NCBI RefSeq assembly: GCF_002741945.1
Contig: NZ_MDVN01000008.1
Span: forward strand, 1-64,000
Direction of reading: 5' to 3'
Origin: Gaetbulibacter sp. 4G1
Lineage (GTDB): Bacteria; Bacteroidota; Bacteroidia; Flavobacteriales; Flavobacteriaceae
DNA length: 64,000 nucleotides
The notes under the pieces are model-generated. The model ran no database searches, was not told where the DNA came from, and worked only from the letters and a program-made list of their open reading frames with translations. This document shows positions 36,246 through 44,271 of the stretch, in pieces. Position numbers and translations under genes: made by a program. How positions within the stretch are numbered: the first letter of the stretch is position 1; the number at the start of each line of letters is the position of its first letter.

Positions 36246-38294
36246 ATGAAAGATTTTATAAATAAACTTTACCGAAACCATTCTTTAATATATAAGGGAC
36301 TATTATTTATATGCACTACGTTTTTAATTGTGTATTTATTTCCTAAAAGTGGAAAGTTTAAGTATAATTTTGAAAAAGGAAAGCCTTGGCAATCTGAAAA
36401 TTTATATGCACCGTTTAATTTTGCTATAAAGAAAACTGAGAATGAAATTAGCAAAGAGAAGCAAACGATAGAAGATAACAAAATACTTTATTTTAATGTT
36501 GATAAAACAATTAGCGTTAAGATAAAAAGCGAGTTTGGAACTCAATTTAAAAATGTATTTGCAGATTCTATTACCAAATTCAATTTAGATGAATTATTAA
36601 AAACTGGAAATGTAATAATTAGCGAGTTATATCAGTTTGGTATTTTGAATGAAGATTATAGTTTTCCAGACAATAAGGTTGTAACTATTCTTGATAATCG
36701 TGTTGAAAAGGAAAAAGTATTGTTTTCAAACTTAATTAAGCAAGATGAAGTAGTATCAATTATTGAAAAAAACCTTTCCAATCAGAATTTATCAAGATTC
36801 AAAACCAATTTTGTTTCGTTGTTTTTTGATTTTGTTGAGCCTAACCTATTTTTTGACGAGTCGACAACAGAAAAAGCTTTACAAGATGAGTTTGATAAAA
36901 TAGCTTACGCTAGAGGAAGTGTGGAGAAAGGCACTTTGATTATTTCGAAGGGAGAGGTTATTGAAGGAGACAAATACCAAAAATTAAAATCATTACAATC
37001 TGAGTATGAGTCACAAGTTTGGAGTAAATCAAATTATAACTGGATATTATTTGCATATACACTATTAGTAGCATTAGCTTTATTAATGTTGTTATTATTC
37101 TTAAGAAAATATAGGGCAGATGTGTTTGAAAACAATACTAAAGTTACTTTTATTTTTTTCAATATATTTTTAATGATACTAATTACAACGTTGGTTGTAA
37201 ACTACAACTCTAAATATATCTATGTTGTACCAATTTGTATTCTACCATTAGTTTTTAAGGCTTTTTTCGATGCACGATTAGGGTTGTTTGCCCACGTAAT
37301 TACGGTTCTGCTATTAGGGTTCATAGTACCTAATAGTTACGAATACATGTTCCTTCAAATTATTGCAGGTATAGTCACAATTTTAACAGTTTCAGAGTTA
37401 TATAAAAGGGCGAATTTGTTTATTTCTGTAGGGCAGATTACATTAATTTATATTGTTGCTTATTTTGCATTTTTTGTTATTCATGAAGGTACAGTAGAAA
37501 CTATTAGATGGGAAACATTTATATGGTTTATTCTTTGTGGACTTGCTACTTTGTTTGTACAACCATTAATATATATATATGAAAAACTTTTTGGGTTAGT
37601 TTCTGATGTTTCGCTTCTAGAGTTATCCGATACTAACTCAAAACTATTAAAAGAACTTTCAAATATAGCACCAGGAACATTTCATCACTCTTTAAATGTT
37701 GCAAATTTAGCTGAAGCTTCAGCAAATGAAATAGGAGCAAATGCAATGCTAATTAGAGTAGGAGCATTGTACCATGATATTGGAAAAATGAAAAATCCAA
37801 CATATTTTACCGAAAATCAATCTACTGGAATTAATCCGCATGATGAATTATCATCAAAAGAAAGTGCTAAAATTATAACCGATCATGTTATTAATGGTAT
37901 TGAGATTGCCAGAAAAAATAATTTGCCAGATCGGGTTATAGATTTTATTAGAACACATCATGGTACAAGTGTTGTTTATTATTTTTATATGAAAGAAAAA
38001 GATCAGCAAAAAGAAGTTGATAAATTAGATTTTAGCTATCCAGGACCAAAACCTTTTAGTAAAGAAACAGCAATTTTAATGATGTGTGATAGTGTTGAAG
38101 CTGCATCTAAAAGTTTAAAAGATCCAACCTCAACAAAGATCGATGCATTTGTAGAAAATATTATTAATAAGCAAATTGAAGAGGGACAATTCTTAAATGC
38201 AAATATTACATTTAAAGAAATTCAATCTATAAAAAAAGTGCTAAAGCACAAGCTAGCAAATATTTACCATTTGCGTATTGAATACCCAGAATAA
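36246..38294 (+). CDS. 7TM-HD phosphohydrolase (PgpH/YqfF-like)
   Basis: 682 residues from the ATG at 36246. An in-frame TTG at 36225 lies within a TACATTTG box (36220-36227) and is not a likely start. In order: one N-terminal membrane helix (about 15-33), an extracytoplasmic domain of about 230 residues, seven membrane helices (about 265-460) and a cytosolic HD domain with FHHSLNVANLAE, LYHDIGKMKNP and RTHHGTS. PgpH of this architecture hydrolyses cyclic di-AMP, so that is the likely role. Single gene upstream of the tRNA pair. Confidence 0.92.
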   Translation: MKDFINKLYRNHSLIYKGLLFICTTFLIVYLFPKSGKFKYNFEKGKPWQSENLYAPFNFAIKKTENEISKEKQTIEDNKILYFNVDKTISVKIKSEFGTQFKNVFADSITKFNLDELLKTGNVIISELYQFGILNEDYSFPDNKVVTILDNRVEKEKVLFSNLIKQDEVVSIIEKNLSNQNLSRFKTNFVSLFFDFVEPNLFFDESTTEKALQDEFDKIAYARGSVEKGTLIISKGEVIEGDKYQKLKSLQSEYESQVWSKSNYNWILFAYTLLVALALLMLLLFLRKYRADVFENNTKVTFIFFNIFLMILITTLVVNYNSKYIYVVPICILPLVFKAFFDARLGLFAHVITVLLLGFIVPNSYEYMFLQIIAGIVTILTVSELYKRANLFISVGQITLIYIVAYFAFFVIHEGTVETIRWETFIWFILCGLATLFVQPLIYIYEKLFGLVSDVSLLELSDTNSKLLKELSNIAPGTFHHSLNVANLAEASANEIGANAMLIRVGALYHDIGKMKNPTYFTENQSTGINPHDELSSKESAKIITDHVINGIEIARKNNLPDRVIDFIRTHHGTSVVYYFYMKEKDQQKEVDKLDFSYPGPKPFSKETAILMMCDSVEAASKSLKDPTSTKIDAFVENIINKQIEEGQFLNANITFKEIQSIKKVLKHKLANIYHLRIEYPE

Positions 38295-38320
38295 ATTTTA
38301 TAAAAAAGTAAATAAAATAG

Positions 38321-38351
38321 TTGCGTTCTTTCAGATGAAATATTACATTTG
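38321..38351 (+). promoter_or_regulatory. Promoter of the tRNA-Ser/tRNA-Pro unit
   Basis: TTG at 38321-38323, 20 bases, then TACATTTG at 38344-38351. This fits the Bacteroidota consensus. The predicted start near 38358 gives a leader of about 27 bases before tRNA-Ser. Confidence 0.72.
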
Positions 38352-38384
38352 CATCCGCAATTTTATTGCAATGTTCATTAAAAA

Positions 38385-38472
38385 GGAGAGGTGCCTGAGT
38401 GGCCGAAAGGAGCGGTTTGCTAAATCGTCGTACCCCAAAAGGGTACCCGGGGTTCGAATCCCCGTCTCTCCG
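38385..38472 (+). tRNA. tRNA-Ser (anticodon GCT)
   Basis: 88 bases. Acceptor arm GGAGAGG pairs with TCTCTCC (one G-T pair), discriminator G at 38472. The anticodon loop TTGCTAA gives GCT at 38419-38421 and reads AGC/AGU. A long variable arm (TACCCC.GGGTA type) and the GGTTCGAATCC T-arm are present, as expected for serine tRNA. The CCA end is not encoded. Confidence 0.97.
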
Positions 38473-38490
38473 CAATATTAGATAACCAAT

Positions 38491-38565
38491 CGGGGTGTAG
38501 CGTAGCCCGGTTATCGCGCCGCGTTTGGGACGCGGAGGTCGCAGGTTCGAATCCTGCCACCCCGA
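38491..38565 (+). tRNA. tRNA-Pro (anticodon TGG)
   Basis: 75 bases. Acceptor arm CGGGGTG pairs with CACCCCG, discriminator A. Anticodon stem CCGCG/CGCGG with loop TTTGGGA, giving anticodon TGG at 38526-38528. T-arm GCAGGTTCGAATCCTGC. CCA is not encoded. It is 18 bases after tRNA-Ser and on the same transcript. Confidence 0.97.
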
Positions 38566-38583
38566 CAAATATTATATCAAATC

Positions 38584-38620
38584 AAAACCTTGTTAATCTT
38601 ACGATTATCAAGGTTTTTTT
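38584..38620 (+). terminator. Terminator of the tRNA unit
   Basis: AAAACCTTG (38584-38592) pairs with CAAGGTTTT (from 38609), with a 16-base loop and a run of seven T. It lies about 20 bases after tRNA-Pro. Confidence 0.8.
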
Positions 38621-39058
38621 GATTAGCGTAAGAATTCAATTAATATGATTTCACCTTTAATTTATCCCTTTGGGTGAGTGCCTTGTGAGCCATTAATAGT
38701 AATGCTTTCGTGTATGTGCGAATTAAAGTAAACGTAAAGACAGGAATGATCAACTTAAAAAGAAAAGTGAAAATTTCCGAATGTGATTCCAGCAATGATA
38801 AAGCTAGAAGCACCAAGTGATAATCACGACAACTCATTAGATTTTACACCAAGTTAAAAACAGAATTTTCGAGGCCATGACGAGTTGGTAAAGGAAAAGT
38901 CTTTGTATGTACCCAAAGTATTAAGGTATGACAACTAGTTTATCTTTATGTTAAATTAGTAAACACAATTGCAAATGTGTTAAAAAAGCATTATTTTGTA
39001 CTATCCTTAAGCTTCTAATCACATTTGTAGCAATTTACTAACGTAATATCTTCAACAA
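38621..39058. other. Gene-poor stretch between the tRNA pair and the protease cassette
   Basis: 438 bases without a convincing gene. A minus-strand frame of 65 codons (38640-38837) lacks a signal, a domain or a clear leader and may be a decayed fragment. Base composition is mixed, with a GC-richer patch around 38850-38940. I see no repeat of the tRNA-Pro 3' end, no inverted repeats of an insertion sequence and no integrase. Its right end holds the promoter of the cassette. Confidence 0.6.
38969..39027 (+). promoter_or_regulatory. Tandem promoter-like boxes before the protease cassette
   Basis: TTG at 38969-38971, 19 bases, TTATTTTG at 38991-38998 (one mismatch to TAnnTTTG). The TTTG of this box can in turn act as a -33 element, followed after 21 bases by CACATTTG at 39020-39027 (one mismatch). 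Either would start transcription 20-55 bases before the ATG at 39059. Both boxes are imperfect, so the assignment is tentative. Confidence 0.45.
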
Positions 39059-41212
39059 ATGTCAAATACTATTAAGTCCAAAGAGGAACTAGGGAATTAC
39101 TCAAAAGTTTATGGAAAACTTCGTATGATTGCCAATGGTGGCAATGAAGTAAATGCCATTCGATCCATCACAAATCAGTGTATTGCGACAAGTGAGACGG
39201 TCATAGATTCGTCTACATTTTCTAATATTACCAATTTGGTAGCGCAAAAAATATCCTTGACTTCAGACCTAGATTTTGTCCAAGAGATACACGAAAAACC
39301 AAAAGGTAAAGTGAAGAAATCAGCTTTAAAAAAAGGAAGCCTTGATGAAGACCCGCCCACTCGGGTAGAAGCCAATGTTTATATTGAATTAAGAGCGAGT
39401 AGCTCCTGGGCTGACGTGATTAAAGATTTAAAGAATTCGAATGATTCTAGTGTAATCAATCGTATTAAAAACATCAGACACTGTGGTAAAATTGTAAAAG
39501 CTAATGTCATTCTTGATGATCTTCAATTAATTTCTTCAAGCACTAACATTGTAGGGATTGAAGGAACACAATCTGTGCTAACACCACCATTGATTAATCT
39601 TGCTGTATCCAGTAGCCCTAAGCCAAAAGGGTTAAAACTGGATAATAATATACCAAATGTAAATAGCGGTAATGTAATTATTGGAATTATAGATGTAGGC
39701 GGCTTAGACTTTGCACACCAAGATTTTCTAAAAACAAACGGAGACACGAGGTTTTTGGCAATCTGGGATCAAGGAGGTAATCATAGACCAGAACCAAATA
39801 AGGTTTGGAATCAACATAATGAGTTTAATGATTTCGATTATGGTAGTTTGCTTACACAAAAGAATATGAACGATGCCATTCAGGCAGCACCCAATATAGG
39901 AGCTCCAGTGCATGATATCGAGCCACAATCACAGCAATTTCCATCGTCACATGCAACACACGTGGCAAGTATTGCAGCAGGAAATACTGGGGTTTGCTCT
40001 AAAGCAGATATTGCAGGAGTATTAATATCTCTACCACAAGAAGATAATCATAGGACAAAATCATTTACCGATTCTTCAAGAATTTCAGACGCTGTAGACT
40101 TTTTGTTAGAACTAGCAAAAAAAGAAGGAAAACCAATTTCTATTAATATTAGCCTAGGCACCAACGGTCATGCACATGACGGAAGTGCTGCCGTTAACAG
40201 ATGGGTAGATAGCCAATTAACACTCGATGGTAGATGTGTTTGTGTAGCTACCGGCAATGCAGGCCAAGAGAAAGGAGAAACACCAGATGATTTTGGATAT
40301 ATCATGGGGCGTATTCATACTTCGGGAAAGATCGAAAATAAAGGTCTTTCGGTAGACCTCGAATGGCATGTTATAGGTAACGGATTTGTTGATGTTTCCG
40401 AAAACGAACTCGAAATCTGGTACGAGCCTCAAGATCGCTTTTCTGTCATGATAAAACCTCCTGGATCTGATTGGATCGGCCCTATTAAACCGCAGGAGTT
40501 TATAGAAAATCAACAGTTAGATGATTTTTCATTTATAAGTGTGTATAATAAGATTTATCATGAAGCTAATGGTAATAATTATATAGGCATTTACTTAAGC
40601 CCTAATTTAAATACGAGTCAAATTGTTGGTGTTAAATCGGGTCTTTGGAAAGTTAGAATTATTGGTGATGAAATTCGTGATGGTAATTTTGATGCCTGGA
40701 TTGAAAGAGATGATCCAGTTCGAAGAGTTCAAAACTTCTGGAATTTCCCATCCTTCTTTAGTGAAACAACTAATGTGGATAATAAATCTATAAATTCTTT
40801 AGCCTGTGGGCATAACGTAATAGCTGTCGGGAATTTTGATACCGATAATGATAAAATAAATATCACCAGTAGTCAAGGGCCTTCAAGAGATAACAGAAAA
40901 AAACCAGAAATCGTAGCCCCAGGAACTAATATAGTAGCGGCCAATGGTTTTAGTGGTCCAAATCAGCTCTGGACTGCTAAGACGGGCACAAGTATGGCAA
41001 GTCCATATGCTTGTGGAGTTGCTGGATTGCTACTGGCTAAGCATGAAAAACTAACATCTGTACAAATTGCGGGTATTATGAAGCGTACGTCAACACCAAT
41101 TACTAATGAGAATTATGACTGGAAAAATGATACTGGCTTTGGTCTTATTAACGTCAATGCATGTCTAGAAGAGGCACAAAGACTCCTTGATTTTAAAGAC
41201 ATAACCGCGTAA
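39059..41212 (+). CDS. Cytosolic subtilisin-like (S8) serine protease, first gene of the cassette
   Basis: 717 residues, no signal peptide. The N-terminal 200 residues include a beta-alpha-beta segment (about 108-190) that resembles an inhibitor-I9 propeptide. The triad is complete: Asp212 (IGIIDVGG), His298 (SSHATHVASIAAG) and Ser645 (TGTSMASPYACG), with the oxyanion Asn in VATGNAGQ. Between Asn and Ser lies an inserted beta-rich domain of about 150 residues (around 420-570), as in the CspA-like S8 peptidases with an embedded jelly-roll. Sampled lines reach 42-50% GC against about 32-38% in neighbouring core genes, which hints at transfer. The MBL gene follows after 24 bases. An intracellular protease implies internal targets, or self- and partner-processing. 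Confidence 0.92.
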   Translation: MSNTIKSKEELGNYSKVYGKLRMIANGGNEVNAIRSITNQCIATSETVIDSSTFSNITNLVAQKISLTSDLDFVQEIHEKPKGKVKKSALKKGSLDEDPPTRVEANVYIELRASSSWADVIKDLKNSNDSSVINRIKNIRHCGKIVKANVILDDLQLISSSTNIVGIEGTQSVLTPPLINLAVSSSPKPKGLKLDNNIPNVNSGNVIIGIIDVGGLDFAHQDFLKTNGDTRFLAIWDQGGNHRPEPNKVWNQHNEFNDFDYGSLLTQKNMNDAIQAAPNIGAPVHDIEPQSQQFPSSHATHVASIAAGNTGVCSKADIAGVLISLPQEDNHRTKSFTDSSRISDAVDFLLELAKKEGKPISINISLGTNGHAHDGSAAVNRWVDSQLTLDGRCVCVATGNAGQEKGETPDDFGYIMGRIHTSGKIENKGLSVDLEWHVIGNGFVDVSENELEIWYEPQDRFSVMIKPPGSDWIGPIKPQEFIENQQLDDFSFISVYNKIYHEANGNNYIGIYLSPNLNTSQIVGVKSGLWKVRIIGDEIRDGNFDAWIERDDPVRRVQNFWNFPSFFSETTNVDNKSINSLACGHNVIAVGNFDTDNDKINITSSQGPSRDNRKKPEIVAPGTNIVAANGFSGPNQLWTAKTGTSMASPYACGVAGLLLAKHEKLTSVQIAGIMKRTSTPITNENYDWKNDTGFGLINVNACLEEAQRLLDFKDITA

Positions 41213-41236
41213 AGCATTAACTTAAATTATAATAAA

Positions 41237-42571
41237 ATGAAACTCATTATATTTAGATCTTCCAAAGGAGATTCACTCTTAATCTCACACGCTAATGGCT
41301 CAGGAAAAAATAACCATATACTTATAGATGGCGGTATGAAAGGAAGCTTCAAAAAAGCTGTGGCTCCTTATCTTAACAAAGAAATAAAAGGCAACAATGA
41401 AGACATTGATTTATTATGTGTATCACATATAGACGATGATCATATAGTTGGTGTAATTGCTTTAATGGAACTCCAAGCAAAGTGGAGGGTTTACAATCAT
41501 CATAAAAGCAATCCTAATTCTACAGCAAATGTGAGAAAACCAAAAGATGCAGAGCCTCCATTAATAAAATCTATATGGCATAATTCGTTTGCTGAAACAT
41601 ACGATTTGGGTGATTCTCTACCGCAGGTGGCCAATGCTTTACAGAGTGTAGAACAAATGACTGCTGAACACTTAGACGATGAATTACTAGATAAGATCAA
41701 TCATAAAGCAACCAGTATTAAAAAAGGCATCACGCTTTCACAACGTATCAGACCAGAGCAGTTAAACATAGATTTAAACCCAGAATACAATGGCAAATTG
41801 GTAAAATGCAACCAAAGTACCATCTCAAAAAATGAACACAAAACTGGTAATATAAACCTTTCTGTTATTGGACCTTTTCAGACAGATCTAACAGATCTTA
41901 AAGAAAAATGGATAAAATGGGAAGATGAACACCGTCAGGAGTTACAAGAGTTTTATGCTGATTTAAGCATAACAGCATTAAACCAACCATTAAGTAATGC
42001 TCAAATTTCACAATTCTTAATCAATAGTGGTTCTGTTACAGAATTAGGTATTCGCAAAGATGTGAGTATTCCAAACTTGGCATCAATAATGTTTCTTGCA
42101 GAAGCTGATGGTAAAACAATTCTTATGACTGGTGATGGACATTCAGATGATATTATAAAAGGACTTAAAAAAAATAAGAAATTAAATAATGATGGATGTC
42201 TCCATGTTAGTGTGCTCAAAATTCAACATCATGGAGCTGCTGCTAATATCGATGAAGATTTCTGTAAAAAAATAACAGCAGATCATTATGTGTTTTGTGG
42301 AAATGGTACACATACCAATCCAGAAGAAAAAGTACTTGAAGTTATTGTAAATTCTCGTAGAGGAACCGCTTCAGAGAAGAGTAAGAATGCTGAGGTAGAC
42401 AATGCTTTTACATTTTGGTTTAGTGCCAACCCAAAGGATAAACTCACAGATCATCAAAAAGAACATATGGAAAAGGTCGAAAAGAAAGTAAAAAAATACA
42501 AAGCAGATCACAATGGCTTTAATTTTAAATTTATGCCTACCAATAAAAATTTTCAAAACATAGAACTCTAA
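41237..42571 (+). CDS. Metallo-beta-lactamase-fold protein (ComEC-like MBL), second gene of the cassette
   Basis: 444 residues, no signal peptide or membrane helix. The MBL fold opens with IIFRSSKGDSLLI and ILIDGG, then the metal motif SHIDDDHIVG (His64, Asp66, Asp68, His69), a variant of HxHxDH with Asp in place of the second His. Later come ILMTGDGHSDD and LKIQHHGAA, matching the remaining metal ligands. This pattern is shared with the MBL domain of ComEC and with MBL proteins of conflict systems. The middle (about 130-250) is a family-specific helical insert. Gaps of 24 and 15 bases to its neighbours show one operon. A hydrolase of nucleic acid or another phosphoester is possible; the activity is not known. 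Confidence 0.9.
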   Translation: MKLIIFRSSKGDSLLISHANGSGKNNHILIDGGMKGSFKKAVAPYLNKEIKGNNEDIDLLCVSHIDDDHIVGVIALMELQAKWRVYNHHKSNPNSTANVRKPKDAEPPLIKSIWHNSFAETYDLGDSLPQVANALQSVEQMTAEHLDDELLDKINHKATSIKKGITLSQRIRPEQLNIDLNPEYNGKLVKCNQSTISKNEHKTGNINLSVIGPFQTDLTDLKEKWIKWEDEHRQELQEFYADLSITALNQPLSNAQISQFLINSGSVTELGIRKDVSIPNLASIMFLAEADGKTILMTGDGHSDDIIKGLKKNKKLNNDGCLHVSVLKIQHHGAAANIDEDFCKKITADHYVFCGNGTHTNPEEKVLEVIVNSRRGTASEKSKNAEVDNAFTFWFSANPKDKLTDHQKEHMEKVEKKVKKYKADHNGFNFKFMPTNKNFQNIEL

Positions 42572-42586
42572 CAAAACTATACTTCA

Positions 42587-44176
42587 ATGTCTAATCAAGC
42601 CAAACTAGATACATTCGATAATGTCGTAGTATTAATGCTCGAAAATCGATCTTTCGATAACCTTTTAGGATACTTATACGAAGACGGAGTTCCAACAGGT
42701 AAGTCCTACGAGGGCTTACAAAACAAAACCTTTAAAATCCCTGTTCCCCCAAGAGCGAAAGATTACGATCAGCATAAATTTATTGAGCCATATCAAGCGG
42801 AAGATTACCATCAACCATTTCCTGATCCGGGAGAAGTGTATCAACATGTAAATACGCAACTTTTTAACCATGTCGATCCAGATAACCTAAAGGTCGAAGC
42901 ATGTAAAATGAAAAGCCCTTATAACATACCAGAGTTCATGCCTTTACCACCAGATAAGATGCAAGGTTTTATCAATGATTATGTAAATACCTTGGATGCA
43001 TTAACCGGTAAGAAAGGAAAAGATTATAATAACCCTGGCTATAATATGTATAACAAGATTATGGCCTGCTTTAAACCAGCACAAATACCTGTACTAACAA
43101 CATTGGCAAAAGAGTTTGCCGTTTTTGATCATTGGTTTTGTTCTGTGCCAAGTCAAACCTGGTGTAATCGTGCTTTTTGGCATGCTGCAACTTCGGGAGG
43201 AGAGGTAGTTAATCCGACGGACGAATGTGGAATCATTGATAAATTCGAGGCTATGCTTAGGTGGCGACGAGAAGTTTGGTCTCAATCAACCATTTTTGAA
43301 CGTATGGAAAACAAAGGTGTTTCGCATGCGGTTTACACAGAAGATATAGCATCACTTACAACCATGGTTAATGGACCATTTAAGCATCAACACACAGTAC
43401 ATACAGGAGATAAACTAATCAAGTTCAAAAAGCATATTAATGAAGGTGAATTACCGCAGTACACATTTTTAGAGCCTAAATTTTATGGGCAGCACAATGA
43501 TCAACATCCATCATCGGCAGATTGGTCTCCAGTAGATAGCAGAACACATATAGGTACTGTTTTATTAGGAGAAAAACTAATTTGGGATGTGTACACATCA
43601 TTATTTGTTAATCCAAAAAGTAAATACCGAGATAATACGGTGCTAATTATTACGTATGACGAGCATGGAGGTTGTTTTGATCACGTACCACCACCACCAG
43701 CTGTACCACCAAAAAAAGGAATGATTGGAGACAAGAACTTCGGGTTTGACAGATTGGGCGTTCGCGTACCTATGGTAATGGTATCGGCGAATATTCAAAA
43801 AAATACAATTATGAATGATGTATTCGATCATTCATCATTCATAAAAACTATGTGCACAAAATGGAAAATGGAAGGTCTGACAGATCGCGATAAAGCAGCT
43901 TCATCATTTGAAGAGGTTTTCTCACTAAATAAAAGAGATGATTTCCCGAGTATACCTGAACCAATAATTCCAGAAATCAATTCAGATTCTTACAATAAAG
44001 ATCCTTTAAATGATTTACAAAAATCCATATTAATTGGCGCAAGTTTTATTGCTAAAAACAATACAGATAATGCCAATATTCCTATAGATTACACGCAGCT
44101 TAAAAATATAAATACGGTCGGAGAAGCTCATAACTTTATAGCACAAATTAGACATTTGTTGCCTTCAAAAGATTAG
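42587..44176 (+). CDS. Phospholipase C/acid-phosphatase-type phosphoesterase without signal peptide, third gene of the cassette
   Basis: 529 residues of the phosphoesterase family (PF04185-like) that includes phospholipase C and AcpA. Metal site LMLENRSFDNLLGYL (Glu19, Asn20). The nucleophile region SVPSQTWCNRAFWHAATSGG puts Thr191 at the place of the catalytic Thr/Ser. ITYDEHGGCFDHVPPPPA (Asp358, Glu359, His360) supplies further metal ligands. Known members are secreted, usually by Tat; this one starts MSNQAKLDTFDNVVVL with no leader, so it would stay in the cytosol. The last 60 residues (about 465-529) are extra and helical. Sampled lines have 42-50% GC. The gene ends the operon; what triggers it is unknown. 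Confidence 0.92.
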   Translation: MSNQAKLDTFDNVVVLMLENRSFDNLLGYLYEDGVPTGKSYEGLQNKTFKIPVPPRAKDYDQHKFIEPYQAEDYHQPFPDPGEVYQHVNTQLFNHVDPDNLKVEACKMKSPYNIPEFMPLPPDKMQGFINDYVNTLDALTGKKGKDYNNPGYNMYNKIMACFKPAQIPVLTTLAKEFAVFDHWFCSVPSQTWCNRAFWHAATSGGEVVNPTDECGIIDKFEAMLRWRREVWSQSTIFERMENKGVSHAVYTEDIASLTTMVNGPFKHQHTVHTGDKLIKFKKHINEGELPQYTFLEPKFYGQHNDQHPSSADWSPVDSRTHIGTVLLGEKLIWDVYTSLFVNPKSKYRDNTVLIITYDEHGGCFDHVPPPPAVPPKKGMIGDKNFGFDRLGVRVPMVMVSANIQKNTIMNDVFDHSSFIKTMCTKWKMEGLTDRDKAASSFEEVFSLNKRDDFPSIPEPIIPEINSDSYNKDPLNDLQKSILIGASFIAKNNTDNANIPIDYTQLKNINTVGEAHNFIAQIRHLLPSKD

Positions 44177-44271
44177 TAAAATTGTTACTAGAAGGAATAA
44201 AATAGTAGTATTTAAATTAAAACCTGTAAATTGAATGATTTATAGGCTTTTACTTCTTTTAGGTTATTGAA

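Noticed and set aside
38227-38568. Open frame of 113 codons on the minus strand across the tRNA pair
   Set aside because: It runs antisense through two complete tRNA genes and the end of the HD phosphohydrolase gene. No domain or leader supports it.
38640-38837. 65-codon minus-strand frame after the tRNA terminator
   Set aside because: No domain, no promoter-like box and no partner gene. It may be a remnant, but a real gene cannot be supported from this sequence alone.
44177-44271. Search for an attR-like copy of the tRNA-Pro 3' end after the cassette
   Set aside because: No match of useful length to the tRNA 3' end was seen between the cassette and the regulator gene, so no attachment site is reported.
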